This document shows positions 17,983 to 26,256 of a stretch of 64,000 bases of DNA, piece after piece. Within the stretch, counting starts at the first letter, position 1. Every line of letters starts with the position of its first letter. Source of the stretch: DASRDE01 sp035938175. GTDB taxonomy: Bacteria; Vulcanimicrobiota; Vulcanimicrobiia; Vulcanimicrobiales; Vulcanimicrobiaceae. Position numbers and translations under genes: made by a program. The stretch is taken from contig DASZHD010000010.1 in NCBI GenBank assembly GCA_035938175.1, positions 14,297 through 78,296 of the forward strand, read 5' to 3'. A model generated the notes under the pieces. That model was not told the origin of the DNA. It did no database searches and was given only the letters and a program-made list of their open reading frames with translations.

Positions 17983-18870
17983 ATGCTGTCGAGTCAGAAA
18001 CCTCAAACCGTTGCCGAAACGCTGGCGCGGGGAACGGAATTACTCGCGGACGGCCCGAGCGGCCGCACCGATGCGCAGATCTTGCTGGCTTTTACGATCG
18101 GACGGGATCGCGCGTGGCTTCTGGCGCATGGCGAAACGTTTTTGAGCCGTGCACAAGCCGACCGGTATCTGGCGCTTTGCCGAAAACGTGCCGGCGGAAT
18201 GCCCGTTGCGTATATTACGGGTTTCGCGGGCTTTTACGGCCGCGAGTTTGCGGTAAACGAGCACGTGTTGATACCGCGTCCGGAAAGCGAACATTTGGTG
18301 CAGGATGCACTCGCGCATTTGCGATCGAAAGTCGACGCGCGATCGCCCGCGCCTTCCGTTCTGACGGTCTACGAGGCCGGAATCGGAAGCGGCGCGATCG
18401 GCTGTACGATCTTGGCGGAGGTGCCGCAGGCGGCGCTGGAGGGCAGCGACATCAGCTTCGCCGCGTTGAAAGTCGCCGAATATAATGCGCGCCGCCTGAA
18501 CGTGTACGTGCGCTGCAAATTCTACGCGGCCGATGTGGTAAAACCCAACTCGTCGCAAAAATACGACGTGGTCATCGCTAACTTGCCGTACATACCGTCC
18601 GCCGCGGTTCCGCAAAAGCCGGATCCCGTGGGATTCGAACCGCGCATCGCACTTGACGGCGGCGCGGACGGATTGGATCACTACCGCAAACTGCTGACGC
18701 GTTTACCGAACATGCTGCGATCCGGCGGCCTGGCGCTGATGGAGGCGGCTCCTCCCACAATCGGCCGCCTGGCCGGACTGGCGCGCGACGCGATGCCGCA
18801 CGCGGCAGTCGAAATCCGGCACGATTACGCCGGGCTCGAGCGGTACGTCGCCGTCTCCCTCTTACCCTGA
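17983..18870 (+). CDS. prmC: Release factor glutamine methyltransferase
   Basis: Methylates the Gln of the GGQ motif of release factors using SAM. The 295-residue product has the N-terminal helical domain and IPRPESE (98-104), the SAM loop EAGIGSGAIGC (131-141, with Glu-Ala in place of the usual Asp-Leu) and the active-site motif N-L-P-Y at 200-203. The usual form is NPPY; the Leu variant is a departure worth noting, though Asn and Tyr remain. Its position directly after prfA supports the call. It is followed by a fragment of the dispersed repeat. Confidence 0.93.
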   Translation: MLSSQKPQTVAETLARGTELLADGPSGRTDAQILLAFTIGRDRAWLLAHGETFLSRAQADRYLALCRKRAGGMPVAYITGFAGFYGREFAVNEHVLIPRPESEHLVQDALAHLRSKVDARSPAPSVLTVYEAGIGSGAIGCTILAEVPQAALEGSDISFAALKVAEYNARRLNVYVRCKFYAADVVKPNSSQKYDVVIANLPYIPSAAVPQKPDPVGFEPRIALDGGADGLDHYRKLLTRLPNMLRSGGLALMEAAPPTIGRLAGLARDAMPHAAVEIRHDYAGLERYVAVSLLP

Positions 18871-18879
18871 GCCCGTATT

Positions 18880-18902
18880 GTCATCCTGAGCCCGTCGAAG
18901 GG
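18880..18902. repeat. Solo arm of the dispersed inverted-arm repeat
   Basis: A 23-bp arm, GTCATCCTGAGCCCGTCGAA plus GGG, in the 100-bp gap between prmC and pyrG. It matches the arm pattern of the tandem copies at 11009-11218 (GTCATSSTGAG then TCGAAGG). Confidence 0.7.
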
Positions 18903-18975
18903 CGGCCGAGCAATGCCGAAGCTGCTCGACCCGGCATGACTCCCTACAATGCGCGAGGAATACCGTAATCCCGAG

Positions 18976-20640
18976 ATGGCAAAGTATATCTTCTTTACCG
19001 GCGGTGTCGTAAGTTCACTCGGTAAAGGGATCACGGCGGCGTCGCTCGGACGTTTGCTGAAGGCGCGCGGGATCAGCGTTTCGGTTCAGAAGCTCGATCC
19101 GTACATCAACGTCGACGCCGGCACGATGAACCCGTATCAGCACGGTGAAGTCTTCGTTACCGAAGACGGCGCGGAAACCGATCTCGATCTCGGACACTAC
19201 GAGCGATTTATCGACGAGAACCTTTCGCGCGCGAACAACGTTACCACCGGTCAAATTTACAACTCCGTAATCGACAAGGAGCGCCGCGGCGGATATCTGG
19301 GCGCTACCGTTCAGGTCATTCCGCACATCACCAACGAAATCAAAGCGCACATCAAGCGCGTTGCCGAAGAGAGCCGCGCCGACGTGTGCATCGTGGAAGT
19401 GGGCGGAACCGTCGGCGATATCGAATCCCTGCCGTTCCTCGAGGCCATCCGCCAAATCCGGTATGACGTCGGCGATGATAACGTCATGTTCTGCCATCTG
19501 ACGCTGATGCCGCATTTGGGCGCGGCGGACGAGTTGAAAACCAAGCCGACGCAGCATTCCGTACGCGAATTGCGCGGTATCGGCATCATGCCGGACGCGA
19601 TCATTTGCCGCACCGGCACGTCATCGCCCATGCCGGTCGAACTGAAAGAAAAAATCGCGCTGTTCTGCGACGTTCCGGCGAACGCCGTCGTGCAAAACGC
19701 CGACGCTCCGACGATCTATCAAGTTCCGCTCAATTTGGAAGCCGAAGGGCTGGCCGACGCGACCGTTCGCAAGCTTCGGCTACCCACGAACGCGCCGCAG
19801 CTCGAAGACTGGGCCAACATCGTCGAGCGCATCACGCATCCCGAACGCCGCGTCTCGATCGCGCTGGTCGGCAAGTACGTCGAGTTGAAGGACGCGTACA
19901 TCTCGATCAACGAGGCGCTGTACCACGCGGGAATCCATCATTCGGCTGCGGTCGACATCGCGCGTATCGATTCGGAGCTGGTTGAAAACGAAGGCATAAG
20001 CGTGCTGCGCGGGGCCCACGGCATTCTGGTCGCGCCCGGTTTCGGCGCGCGCGGCATCAAGGGCAAGTTGAAAGCGATCCGGTACGCGCGTGAAAATCGC
20101 GTGCCGTTTTTAGGGATTTGCTACGGCATGCAGCTTGCATGCGTGGAGTTTGCACGCAATGTGTGCGGTTTACCGGAATCGATGACGCGCGAGGTTGACG
20201 AGACGACGATCGATCCGATCATCGATTTCATGCCGGATCAGCGGAATTTGGAAGTGTACGGAGGTACGATGCGGCTGGGTGCGTACTCGTGCGTTTTGGA
20301 GCCGGATACGCACGCGTACAAAGCATACGGCGAACGCAGCATCACCGAACGCCACCGTCACCGCTACGAATTCAACAATCGCTACCGGCCGTTGTTCGAA
20401 GAGCATGGGATGCGTTTCTCGGGCCACCATCTGGTCGGCGAAACGTCGCTAGTGGAGATGATCGAGCTTCCGCCGGACATGCATCCCTGGTTCGTCGGCA
20501 CGCAAGCGCACCCCGAATTCAAATCGCGGCCGGACCGCCCGTCACCGCTGTATCGCGATTTCGTCGGCGCCGCGCTTGGTCGCGAAGAGCGCATCCGGGA
20601 AGAGCAATTAACCCGAACGACGTCACCGCGGTTATCCTAA
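18976..20640 (+). CDS. pyrG: CTP synthase
   Basis: Makes CTP from UTP, ATP and glutamine. I place the start at ATG 18976 (MAKYIFFTGGVVSSLGKG), where family conservation begins; an in-frame ATG at 18949 would add nine residues. Order: amidoligase domain with P-loop GGVVSSLGKG and the GTMNPYQHGEVFVTEDGAE region, then a class I glutamine amidotransferase domain with the nucleophile Cys in GICYGMQLA and the closing His-Glu in AHPEF. Length 554, as usual. The downstream glycosyltransferase appears to start inside its last codons. Confidence 0.97.
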   Translation: MAKYIFFTGGVVSSLGKGITAASLGRLLKARGISVSVQKLDPYINVDAGTMNPYQHGEVFVTEDGAETDLDLGHYERFIDENLSRANNVTTGQIYNSVIDKERRGGYLGATVQVIPHITNEIKAHIKRVAEESRADVCIVEVGGTVGDIESLPFLEAIRQIRYDVGDDNVMFCHLTLMPHLGAADELKTKPTQHSVRELRGIGIMPDAIICRTGTSSPMPVELKEKIALFCDVPANAVVQNADAPTIYQVPLNLEAEGLADATVRKLRLPTNAPQLEDWANIVERITHPERRVSIALVGKYVELKDAYISINEALYHAGIHHSAAVDIARIDSELVENEGISVLRGAHGILVAPGFGARGIKGKLKAIRYARENRVPFLGICYGMQLACVEFARNVCGLPESMTREVDETTIDPIIDFMPDQRNLEVYGGTMRLGAYSCVLEPDTHAYKAYGERSITERHRHRYEFNNRYRPLFEEHGMRFSGHHLVGETSLVEMIELPPDMHPWFVGTQAHPEFKSRPDRPSPLYRDFVGAALGREERIREEQLTRTTSPRLS

Positions 20641-21404
20641 CCCGGGACGAGGAGCGCAATCTGGGCAGGGCCCTGGATTCGCTGCCGGCGGGAATGCAAA
20701 TTCTGGTCGTGGATGCGCGGTCGCAGGACGCAACTGCGGCGATCGCGCGCGAGCGCGGCGCACGAGTCGTCGTGCGGCCGTGGGAAGGGTTTCGCAAAGG
20801 GCGGGAATTTGCGCTGACGCACGTCCTCACGCCGTGGACGCTGATGCTCGACGCCGATGAGGCATTGGATTCGGAACTGCGCGGCGCCATCGAAAGTGCC
20901 GATTCCGCTGCAGCCGACGGATATTATCTCTCGCGTACTACGTATTATTGCGGCAAACCGCTGCGCATGTGGAGCGGAGAGCGGCTGTTGCGCCTGTTCA
21001 AAACGGATCGCGCGGCCTTGCACACCGCGCCCGCCGGCGGCGGCGACGCCGATCTGCACGAGTTCTGGACGTGCAGCGGTTCCACGGGTGCACTGCCCGG
21101 CACGTTACTGCACTTTTCGTATTCGACGCACGACGCCTACCGTAAGAAGTTTGCACGCTATACGTCTATTGAAGCGGCGGGCGTGCGCGCGTCGTTTACC
21201 GGTGCGCTTCGGCAGGCGATTCTCGTGCCCGCGCGTTTTGCGCGATACGCGTTCGCGCGCGGCGCCGCGCTGGACGGCATAGCGGGTTTGCGCGTTGCGT
21301 GGTTTTCGGCGCTGTATCCGGCGGTGGTGCAGTGGAAGGCGCTGCGGCGCTTCGATTCCACACCGCCCTTCGATTCCTCAGGGCCCTTCGATACCTCAGG
21401 GTGA
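20607..21404 (+). CDS. Family 2 glycosyltransferase (WaaE-like), probable AUU start, repeat-derived C-terminus
   Basis: A membrane-associated GT-A sugar transferase related to lipopolysaccharide-core enzymes. Conserved sequence starts at VTAVILTRDEERNL and includes the metal-binding LDADEAL. The frame has no ATG, GTG or TTG between a GTG at 20289 (deep inside pyrG, giving an Arg-rich shadow) and the conserved core. ATT 20607 follows GGGAAGAG at 20597-20604 and gives a 265-residue protein starting (M)NPNDVTAVIL. The last ~18 residues (FDSTPPFDSSGPFDTSG) and the TGA stop are encoded by a copy of the dispersed repeat, so the tail is acquired. The next gene, also a glycosyltransferase, starts 13 bp later. 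Confidence 0.82.
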   Translation: MNPNDVTAVILTRDEERNLGRALDSLPAGMQILVVDARSQDATAAIARERGARVVVRPWEGFRKGREFALTHVLTPWTLMLDADEALDSELRGAIESADSAAADGYYLSRTTYYCGKPLRMWSGERLLRLFKTDRAALHTAPAGGGDADLHEFWTCSGSTGALPGTLLHFSYSTHDAYRKKFARYTSIEAAGVRASFTGALRQAILVPARFARYAFARGAALDGIAGLRVAWFSALYPAVVQWKALRRFDSTPPFDSSGPFDTSG

Positions 21405-21405
21405 C
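21350..21405. repeat. Dispersed repeat copy forming the 3' end of a glycosyltransferase gene
   Basis: Three head-to-tail arms (CTTCGATTCCACACCG, CCTTCGATTCCTCAGGG, CCCTTCGATACCTCAGGG then TGAC) match the right half of the 102-bp repeat. The gene's TGA stop (21402-21404) is part of the repeat's terminal GTGAC. Confidence 0.85.
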
Positions 21406-21417
21406 GGGCTGCAGAGC

Positions 21418-22419
21418 ATGAGAGTGGGCCTGGATGCTCGGCTGACGCGGCAGATGTCGGTCGGTATGAAAGCGTATGCGCGCGAGCTCGCTCTGCGGCT
21501 GCCCCGCGTCGCGCCCGACCTGCAGTTCGTCACGTTCGATCGCGGCGGCAATTTTGGATGGCAGGAGCAGATCGCGCTGCCCGCCGCGATGCGCCGCGCG
21601 AACGTCGATGTAGTGCACCTGCTCTCACTGTACGCGCCGGCGTTCCCTCCGCGTCCGTACGTCGTGACGATTCACGATTTGATTCATCTGCGCTTTCCAC
21701 AGTATTTCAAAGCGAAAGTCGGGCCGTATTACCACACGCTCGTACGGTTCGTCTGCTCGCGCGCGGCGCGAGTGATAACGGACGATCCGCGCACCGTCCA
21801 AGATTTGCAGCGGTATTTGGGTGTGGATCCGGCGCGGACGCGCGTCATCCCCTTGGGCGTGGACGATCGCTTTCTCGCACCGATCGACGCGTTTGCCGCG
21901 CCGCGACCGTACATCTTTTACGCCGGTAATCACCGCGCGCACAAGGACTTGGGGACGATCTTTGCCGCCTGGCATTCGTTGCCGGAAGAGCTTCCGTTGG
22001 ACTTGTACGTCACGGGGCCGGACGATTTCGGCAACGTGCAAAAAACACGAGCGAACGGCCGCCTCGTCGCTCTCGGGGACGTCGACGACGACGCGTTGGC
22101 ATCGTATTACGCCGGCGCACGCGCGCTCGTGCATCCGGCGTTGTACGAAGGTTTCGGATTGCCGATGCTCGAGGCGATGGCAGCCGGCACGGCGGTGATC
22201 GCGTGCGAAGATTCCATTCCTGCCGTGCTGCGGGATTGTGCGCTGACGTTCCCGGCGCGCGACGTCGCCGCCGCGCGAATGCAGGTGCTTCGCATCCTGC
22301 AGGACGAGGGTCTGCGTACGCGGCTCGTAAATGAGGGGCGTGTCCGCGCGGCGGGTTTCACCTGGGACCGGTGCGCGGCGGCTACAGCGCAGCTGTATCG
22401 TGAAATCGTGGAGGCCTGA
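21418..22419 (+). CDS. Family 4 (GT-B) glycosyltransferase
   Basis: A retaining glycosyltransferase of 333 residues from ATG 21418 (MRVGLDARLTRQMSVG). The N-terminal half contains VVHLLSLYAPAFPPRP and TIHDLIHLRFPQYF; the C-terminal nucleotide-sugar domain has YAGNHRAHKDL and the EX7E-type motif in HPALYEGFGLPMLEAMAAG. Such enzymes build surface glycans, commonly with mannose or similar donors. The earlier in-frame ATG (21295) would overlap the preceding gene and repeat. It is closely followed (1 bp) by a secreted stalk-domain protein, hinting at one cell-envelope operon. Confidence 0.92.
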   Translation: MRVGLDARLTRQMSVGMKAYARELALRLPRVAPDLQFVTFDRGGNFGWQEQIALPAAMRRANVDVVHLLSLYAPAFPPRPYVVTIHDLIHLRFPQYFKAKVGPYYHTLVRFVCSRAARVITDDPRTVQDLQRYLGVDPARTRVIPLGVDDRFLAPIDAFAAPRPYIFYAGNHRAHKDLGTIFAAWHSLPEELPLDLYVTGPDDFGNVQKTRANGRLVALGDVDDDALASYYAGARALVHPALYEGFGLPMLEAMAAGTAVIACEDSIPAVLRDCALTFPARDVAAARMQVLRILQDEGLRTRLVNEGRVRAAGFTWDRCAAATAQLYREIVEA

Positions 22420-22420
22420 A

Positions 22421-23938
22421 GTGAAACGCGGGATTGCCGCACTGCTCTGCTTGGCGCTGCTTGCGGTTGCGCCCAAGCCGCCGCCGAAGCATGTCGGCAA
22501 ACAGGTGTTGCCGATCGCGCTCGTACTCAACGGGACGCGGCTGGCAGTTAATCCCGCGCCCGTCTTCTACAAGTATCACTTGCTGGTTCCGGTCCGGCGC
22601 GTGCTCAGCGCGTTAGGGCTCGCGTTCGACAAACAAGGCGACACGGTTCGCACGTACGCCGGCGCCAAAACGATCACGCTGCAGATCGGCAGCGGAATCG
22701 CTCGGGTCGATTCAGAGCCCGTGCAACTCGACACGGAACCGGTAGAGATCAAAAACACGCTGTACGCGCCGCTGCGTTTTTTTACCGATGCTCTGGGCGC
22801 GCAAGCCGTGTTCGACCGGCAAACGAATAGCGTCGAAATCATCTCCACGTTGGTCGGCCGCAGCGGAAACGGGATCGTCAACGTGGACGGCGGCGTGGAA
22901 GAGATGGGGACGGTCGGCGCGATCGACTTGAATTCGGATCCGATCACCCTGACGCTGACGTTCAACGCTTCCGTTCGAACGCTGCCCATCGACTCCGACG
23001 CGACGGTGATCGTTCAAGACGTGAATACCGGAACGAGCAACTCCGGCGACTTGGACGAACTGCACGTCGGCGACTTCGCGCAAGTTTCGCTGGACCGCCG
23101 CGGGCACGTGAAGCACATCGTCGACGCATACGGTTCGCGAAACGGCATGGTCGCGGCGGCCGGTTCCGGCGAGCTGGTATTGAATGATGGACATGTCATC
23201 GTCCCGAGCCGCGATACGACGATCACGCTCAACACCGAGGCTGTCGGCATCGATGCGATTCACGTCGGTGACGACGTGATGGTGCGCTACAATATCGACA
23301 GCTCCGAAGTGCGCCAAATCGTCGCTACACGAAAATCGACCGGGCCCCCACCGGTTGCAGGCCCCGTTGCAATCAGTGCGATCGTCATCTCGCCGGTTCA
23401 ACCGTTACGCGCGGGTGAGGTGTTGAACGTCACGATGCACGGAACGCCGGGCGGACTTGCGGCGTACGACATCGGCCCGTACATTACCAATCTCACGTTG
23501 ACGGAGAGCCAACCCGGCGTGTACGCGGGTTCGTACGAAATCCGTCGCGGACAGAATTTTGCGAACGCGCCGGTGTTCGGACATTTGAACGTTCGAGGCG
23601 CCGATGCGCCTGCGGCCGAATCGGCCGATACGGTTTCGGTTTCGACGGAAGCACCGGGCGTGGCCGACTTTGCCCCCGACAGCGGGTCGACGGTGAACAA
23701 TCCACGGCCCAGCGTCTATGCAACGTTCGTAGCGGGAACGGTCCCGGTGAATCCCTCGAGCGAACGGTTGGAGATCAACGGTCACGACGTTACGTCCGGG
23801 TCGACGCGTACCGCGGGATTCATCGACTATACGCCGGGCGTGGACTATTCGAACGGTCCGGTGCGCGTTACGGTGACTGTTGCGGACGAGGCGGGCAATC
23901 AGACTTCGAAGAGCTGGGTTTTTTACATCCGGAGATGA
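22421..23938 (+). CDS. Secreted stalk-domain (copper amine oxidase N-like) protein
   Basis: A 505-residue secreted protein starting at GTG 22421 after GGAGG. A short signal (IAALLCLALLAVAPKP) is followed by a copper amine oxidase N-terminal-type domain (~30-150): LVLNGTRLAVNPAPVFYKYHLLVPVRRVLSALG is its hallmark. This domain is non-catalytic and usually binds cell wall or forms stalks. The middle has two beta-rich repeats, and the C-terminus resembles a bacterial Ig-like domain (TVTVADEAGNQTSKSWVF). It is flanked by a glycosyltransferase and a HIT hydrolase. A surface structural role is likely; the specific function is unknown. Confidence 0.85.
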   Translation: MKRGIAALLCLALLAVAPKPPPKHVGKQVLPIALVLNGTRLAVNPAPVFYKYHLLVPVRRVLSALGLAFDKQGDTVRTYAGAKTITLQIGSGIARVDSEPVQLDTEPVEIKNTLYAPLRFFTDALGAQAVFDRQTNSVEIISTLVGRSGNGIVNVDGGVEEMGTVGAIDLNSDPITLTLTFNASVRTLPIDSDATVIVQDVNTGTSNSGDLDELHVGDFAQVSLDRRGHVKHIVDAYGSRNGMVAAAGSGELVLNDGHVIVPSRDTTITLNTEAVGIDAIHVGDDVMVRYNIDSSEVRQIVATRKSTGPPPVAGPVAISAIVISPVQPLRAGEVLNVTMHGTPGGLAAYDIGPYITNLTLTESQPGVYAGSYEIRRGQNFANAPVFGHLNVRGADAPAAESADTVSVSTEAPGVADFAPDSGSTVNNPRPSVYATFVAGTVPVNPSSERLEINGHDVTSGSTRTAGFIDYTPGVDYSNGPVRVTVTVADEAGNQTSKSWVFYIRR

Positions 23939-23939
23939 C

Positions 23940-24284
23940 ATGAGCGAGGCGTCCTGCATTTTTTGCAAGATCGTCGCGGGCGACATTCCCGCGAATTTCA
24001 TTCACCGCGACGATGAGATCGTTGCGATCGCCGACGTGAATCCGCAAGCGCCGCGCCACGTGCTCGTGTTGCCCGTGCGGCATGCGGCGAACGTGATCGA
24101 ATTCGCCGCTACTGCGGACGCTGAGGTCGTACAGAAGCTCCTTCGCGTCGCCGGCAAGATCGGCTCGGAGGATCCCGGCGGCTTCCGCCTAGTGATGAAC
24201 ACCGGCCCGGAGGGCGGGCAGACCGTCGACCACCTGCACATTCACGTGCTCGGCGGGCGACCGATGACCTGGCCGCCTGGTTAG
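23940..24284 (+). CDS. HIT-family nucleotide hydrolase/transferase (HinT-like)
   Basis: A 114-residue histidine-triad protein that hydrolyses AMP conjugates such as adenosine phosphoramidates or adenylated amino acids. The catalytic triad motif HLHIHVLGG (H-x-H-x-H) is near the C-terminus, and the N-terminus CIFCKIVAGDIPA carries the two cysteines of the zinc-binding HinT subset. Start ATG 23940 overlaps the upstream stop region by none (TGAC-ATG), one base after the stalk-protein gene. In Firmicutes a HIT gene also lies near the rpsU-yqeY region. Confidence 0.95.
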   Translation: MSEASCIFCKIVAGDIPANFIHRDDEIVAIADVNPQAPRHVLVLPVRHAANVIEFAATADAEVVQKLLRVAGKIGSEDPGGFRLVMNTGPEGGQTVDHLHIHVLGGRPMTWPPG

Positions 24285-24315
24285 AGGGCAAACGAGCGTT
24301 AAACTGGTGTTAAGA

Positions 24316-24345
24316 TTGGGTCGTCCGCCTTACACAAAGTATATG
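24316..24345 (+). promoter_or_regulatory. Possible sigma-70-type promoter
   Basis: TTGGGT (24316-24321) and TATATG (24340-24345) are separated by 18 bp, in an AT-rich patch ~95 bp upstream of the EXORDIUM-like lipoprotein start. Matches are four of six in the first box and five of six in the second. Confidence 0.4.
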
Positions 24346-24439
24346 AAGTTTAAATAGAATCTTGCATAATAGCCTAGTCGCGATTTTTGTCGCAGACTGG
24401 ACTTTTGCTGCACGACAGCAATGGAGGGCTATCAGAACG

Positions 24440-25441
24440 ATGCAAGGAGCTACCAAGCTATCGGCTTTAGCAGTAGTTGCCTCGATGCTCGCCGCGTGTG
24501 GAGGCGGCGCAAACTCCTCTCTTCCAACGGCGGCATCGGCCGCCACGGGTGGCACCGGCGCACTGCACGCCGGGCTGCAAAGCGTGCCGCGCTCGATTAC
24601 CGACTCGTACGGACGCACCATGGTCCTCTTCTATAACACGTGGACCGAGCGTAGCGGGCAGGTCGGCAACGAGCTGTACACCGGCACCGCACCTGCCACC
24701 GGGACGCAGCCGCTGCTGTATCACAACGGGCCGATCCAAACGGCTCCGAAAATGTACTTAGTGTTCTGGGGAAGCACGTGGACGTCGACGGGCGATCCGA
24801 AGAACGAAAAATCCTACTACACCACGTTCATCCAAGGCGCCGGCGGCAGTAGCTGGTTGAGTACCGTAACGCAATATACGCAAAGTGACGGCCAGCACGT
24901 CGGAAACTCGGGTTCGATCTATGCGGGAACCTGGACGGACACCGCCGACAAAGTCCCCGGATTGAACACCGGCAGCTACGGCAACTACCTGGCTCAGGAA
25001 GCCACGAGAGCCGCGGCCCACTTCGGCGATTACAGCGCGAACGCGAGCTATGTGATTCTGCTTGCGCACGGCGTAAAGGTGTATCAGTTCGCCGGAAACT
25101 CCAGATCGCTCAATGCGTACTGTGCGTGGCATAGCAGCACGAGTACCTCGCACGGGACGATTGCGTTCACGAACTTTCCGTATCAATATGACGCCGGTGC
25201 AAGCTGCGGAGAAGGTTCCGTCAACAGCCCCGGAACGTTGGACGGCGTGAGCATCGTGGGCGGCCACGAACAGGCGGAAACCGAAACGGACCCGCAACCC
25301 AACAGCGGTTGGCTGGACAGCAGCGGCGCCGAGATCGGCGACAAATGCGCCTGGACGAATTTGCAGAACACCTCATTCTCGACGGGGACGTTCCCGACGC
25401 AGCCGCTCTGGAGTAACGCGGCAAACGGCTGCGTGCAGTAG
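24440..25441 (+). CDS. EXORDIUM / phi-1-like lipoprotein, copy 1
   Basis: A 333-residue product from ATG 24440 (GGAGGG upstream), with a lipobox ASMLAACGGGANS. The mature part shares its layout with the protein at 39042 and with plant EXORDIUM (phosphate-induced protein 1) proteins: YHNGPIQTAPKMYLVFWG near the start, a cysteine-containing core (LNAYCAWHS), and the block HEQAETETDPQPNSGWLD followed by EIGDKCAW. The HExxE (His codon at 25264) resembles a metal-site motif, but no third ligand is proven. The family's biochemical role is not established. A surface or secreted function is likely. Relationship to EXORDIUM is from remembered motifs, not an alignment. Confidence 0.8.
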   Translation: MQGATKLSALAVVASMLAACGGGANSSLPTAASAATGGTGALHAGLQSVPRSITDSYGRTMVLFYNTWTERSGQVGNELYTGTAPATGTQPLLYHNGPIQTAPKMYLVFWGSTWTSTGDPKNEKSYYTTFIQGAGGSSWLSTVTQYTQSDGQHVGNSGSIYAGTWTDTADKVPGLNTGSYGNYLAQEATRAAAHFGDYSANASYVILLAHGVKVYQFAGNSRSLNAYCAWHSSTSTSHGTIAFTNFPYQYDAGASCGEGSVNSPGTLDGVSIVGGHEQAETETDPQPNSGWLDSSGAEIGDKCAWTNLQNTSFSTGTFPTQPLWSNAANGCVQ

Positions 25442-25465
25442 CCTTCGGCTTTTCCGGACCGCCAT

Positions 25466-25500
25466 ACAAAGGGAGCTCTTGTGGAGGGGGCTCCCTTTGT
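25466..25500 (+). other. Perfect 11-bp hairpin upstream of rpsU
   Basis: ACAAAGGGAGC (25466-25476) pairs perfectly with GCTCCCTTTGT (25490-25500) around a 13-nt loop. No T-run follows. It may be the 3' end of the lipoprotein mRNA or a leader element of rpsU, which starts 82 bp later. Confidence 0.6.
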
Positions 25501-25581
25501 GCTATCGTCAGCAATCGGGGTCGGTAGACCTTAATTTTTGTGCGCTCCAGCAGCGCCGCATCGAAGGGAGGGTTGAAAAGA

Positions 25582-25752
25582 ATGGAAGTACGCGTAGCTC
25601 CGGGCGAGTCTATCGAGAGCGCGCTGCGCCGTTTCAAAAAAGCCACCCAGAAGGCGGGCGTTTTGGCGGAAGCGCGCAAGCACGAACACTACGAGAAACC
25701 CAGCGTCCGCCGCAAGAAGAAGTCTGCCGCGGCCCGCAAGCGGCGCGCCTAG
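25582..25752 (+). CDS. rpsU: Ribosomal protein bS21
   Basis: Small-subunit protein S21, 56 residues, needed for initiation on natural mRNAs. The sequence MEVRVAPGESIESALRRFKK is typical, followed by the basic C-terminus RRKKKSAAARKRRA. The start ATG 25582 follows AGGGAGG at 25565-25571. The stop codon overlaps the GTG start of yqeY by one base (TAGTG). This is the first gene of a long syntenic block shared with Bacillus. Confidence 0.97.
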   Translation: MEVRVAPGESIESALRRFKKATQKAGVLAEARKHEHYEKPSVRRKKKSAAARKRRA

Positions 25753-26198
25753 TGGGCGCTCTTCGAGATCGCATCGCCGCCGATTTGAAGGAAGCGATGA
25801 AGGCTCGCGATCAGCTCCGGGTCGACACTATACGGTCGGCCCTTTCTGGTTTCACGTATAAACGCACGGAGGCCGGCGTCGAGCTAACCGACGACGACGA
25901 ACTGGACGTCGTGCGCAAGCAAGTCAAACAGCGCAACGACGCGTTCTCCGAATTTCAGAAAGCCGGCCGCAACGACCTGGCCGACAAAGAGGCCCGCGAA
26001 CGCGACATTCTGATGGCCTATCTGCCGGCCCAGAAATCGCCGGACGAAGTCCGCTCGGTCGTCAAGGCGATTATCGCCGAGCTGCCGGGCCAGGGGCGCA
26101 ATCAGGGCGCCGTCATGAAGCTTGCCATGACGCAGCTGCGGGGGCTCGCGGACGGCAATCTGGTCCGCCAAATCGTTTCGGACGAACTTTCCAAATAA
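25752..26198 (+). CDS. yqeY: GatB/YqeY domain protein
   Basis: A 148-residue helical protein of the GatB/YqeY family, related to the tail domain of the tRNA-amidotransferase subunit GatB, but with no established enzymatic function. Visible: LRDRIAADLKEAMKARDQLRVDTIRSAL at the start and IMAYLPAQKSPDEV in the middle; the C-terminal domain ends with LADGNLVRQIVSDEL. The GTG start overlaps the rpsU stop. The rpsU-yqeY pair is widespread. Confidence 0.95.
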   Translation: MGALRDRIAADLKEAMKARDQLRVDTIRSALSGFTYKRTEAGVELTDDDELDVVRKQVKQRNDAFSEFQKAGRNDLADKEARERDILMAYLPAQKSPDEVRSVVKAIIAELPGQGRNQGAVMKLAMTQLRGLADGNLVRQIVSDELSK

Positions 26199-26256
26199 GT
26201 CGTCTTCGGGATGACTTTTGTTGTAACTTCGCTCCCAAACCCCGGTAGCTGAAGAC

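Noticed and set aside
20289..20606. N-terminal extension of the GT2 glycosyltransferase from GTG 20289
   Set aside because: This stretch is the +1/+2 shadow of pyrG, very Arg-rich, and has no similarity to glycosyltransferases.
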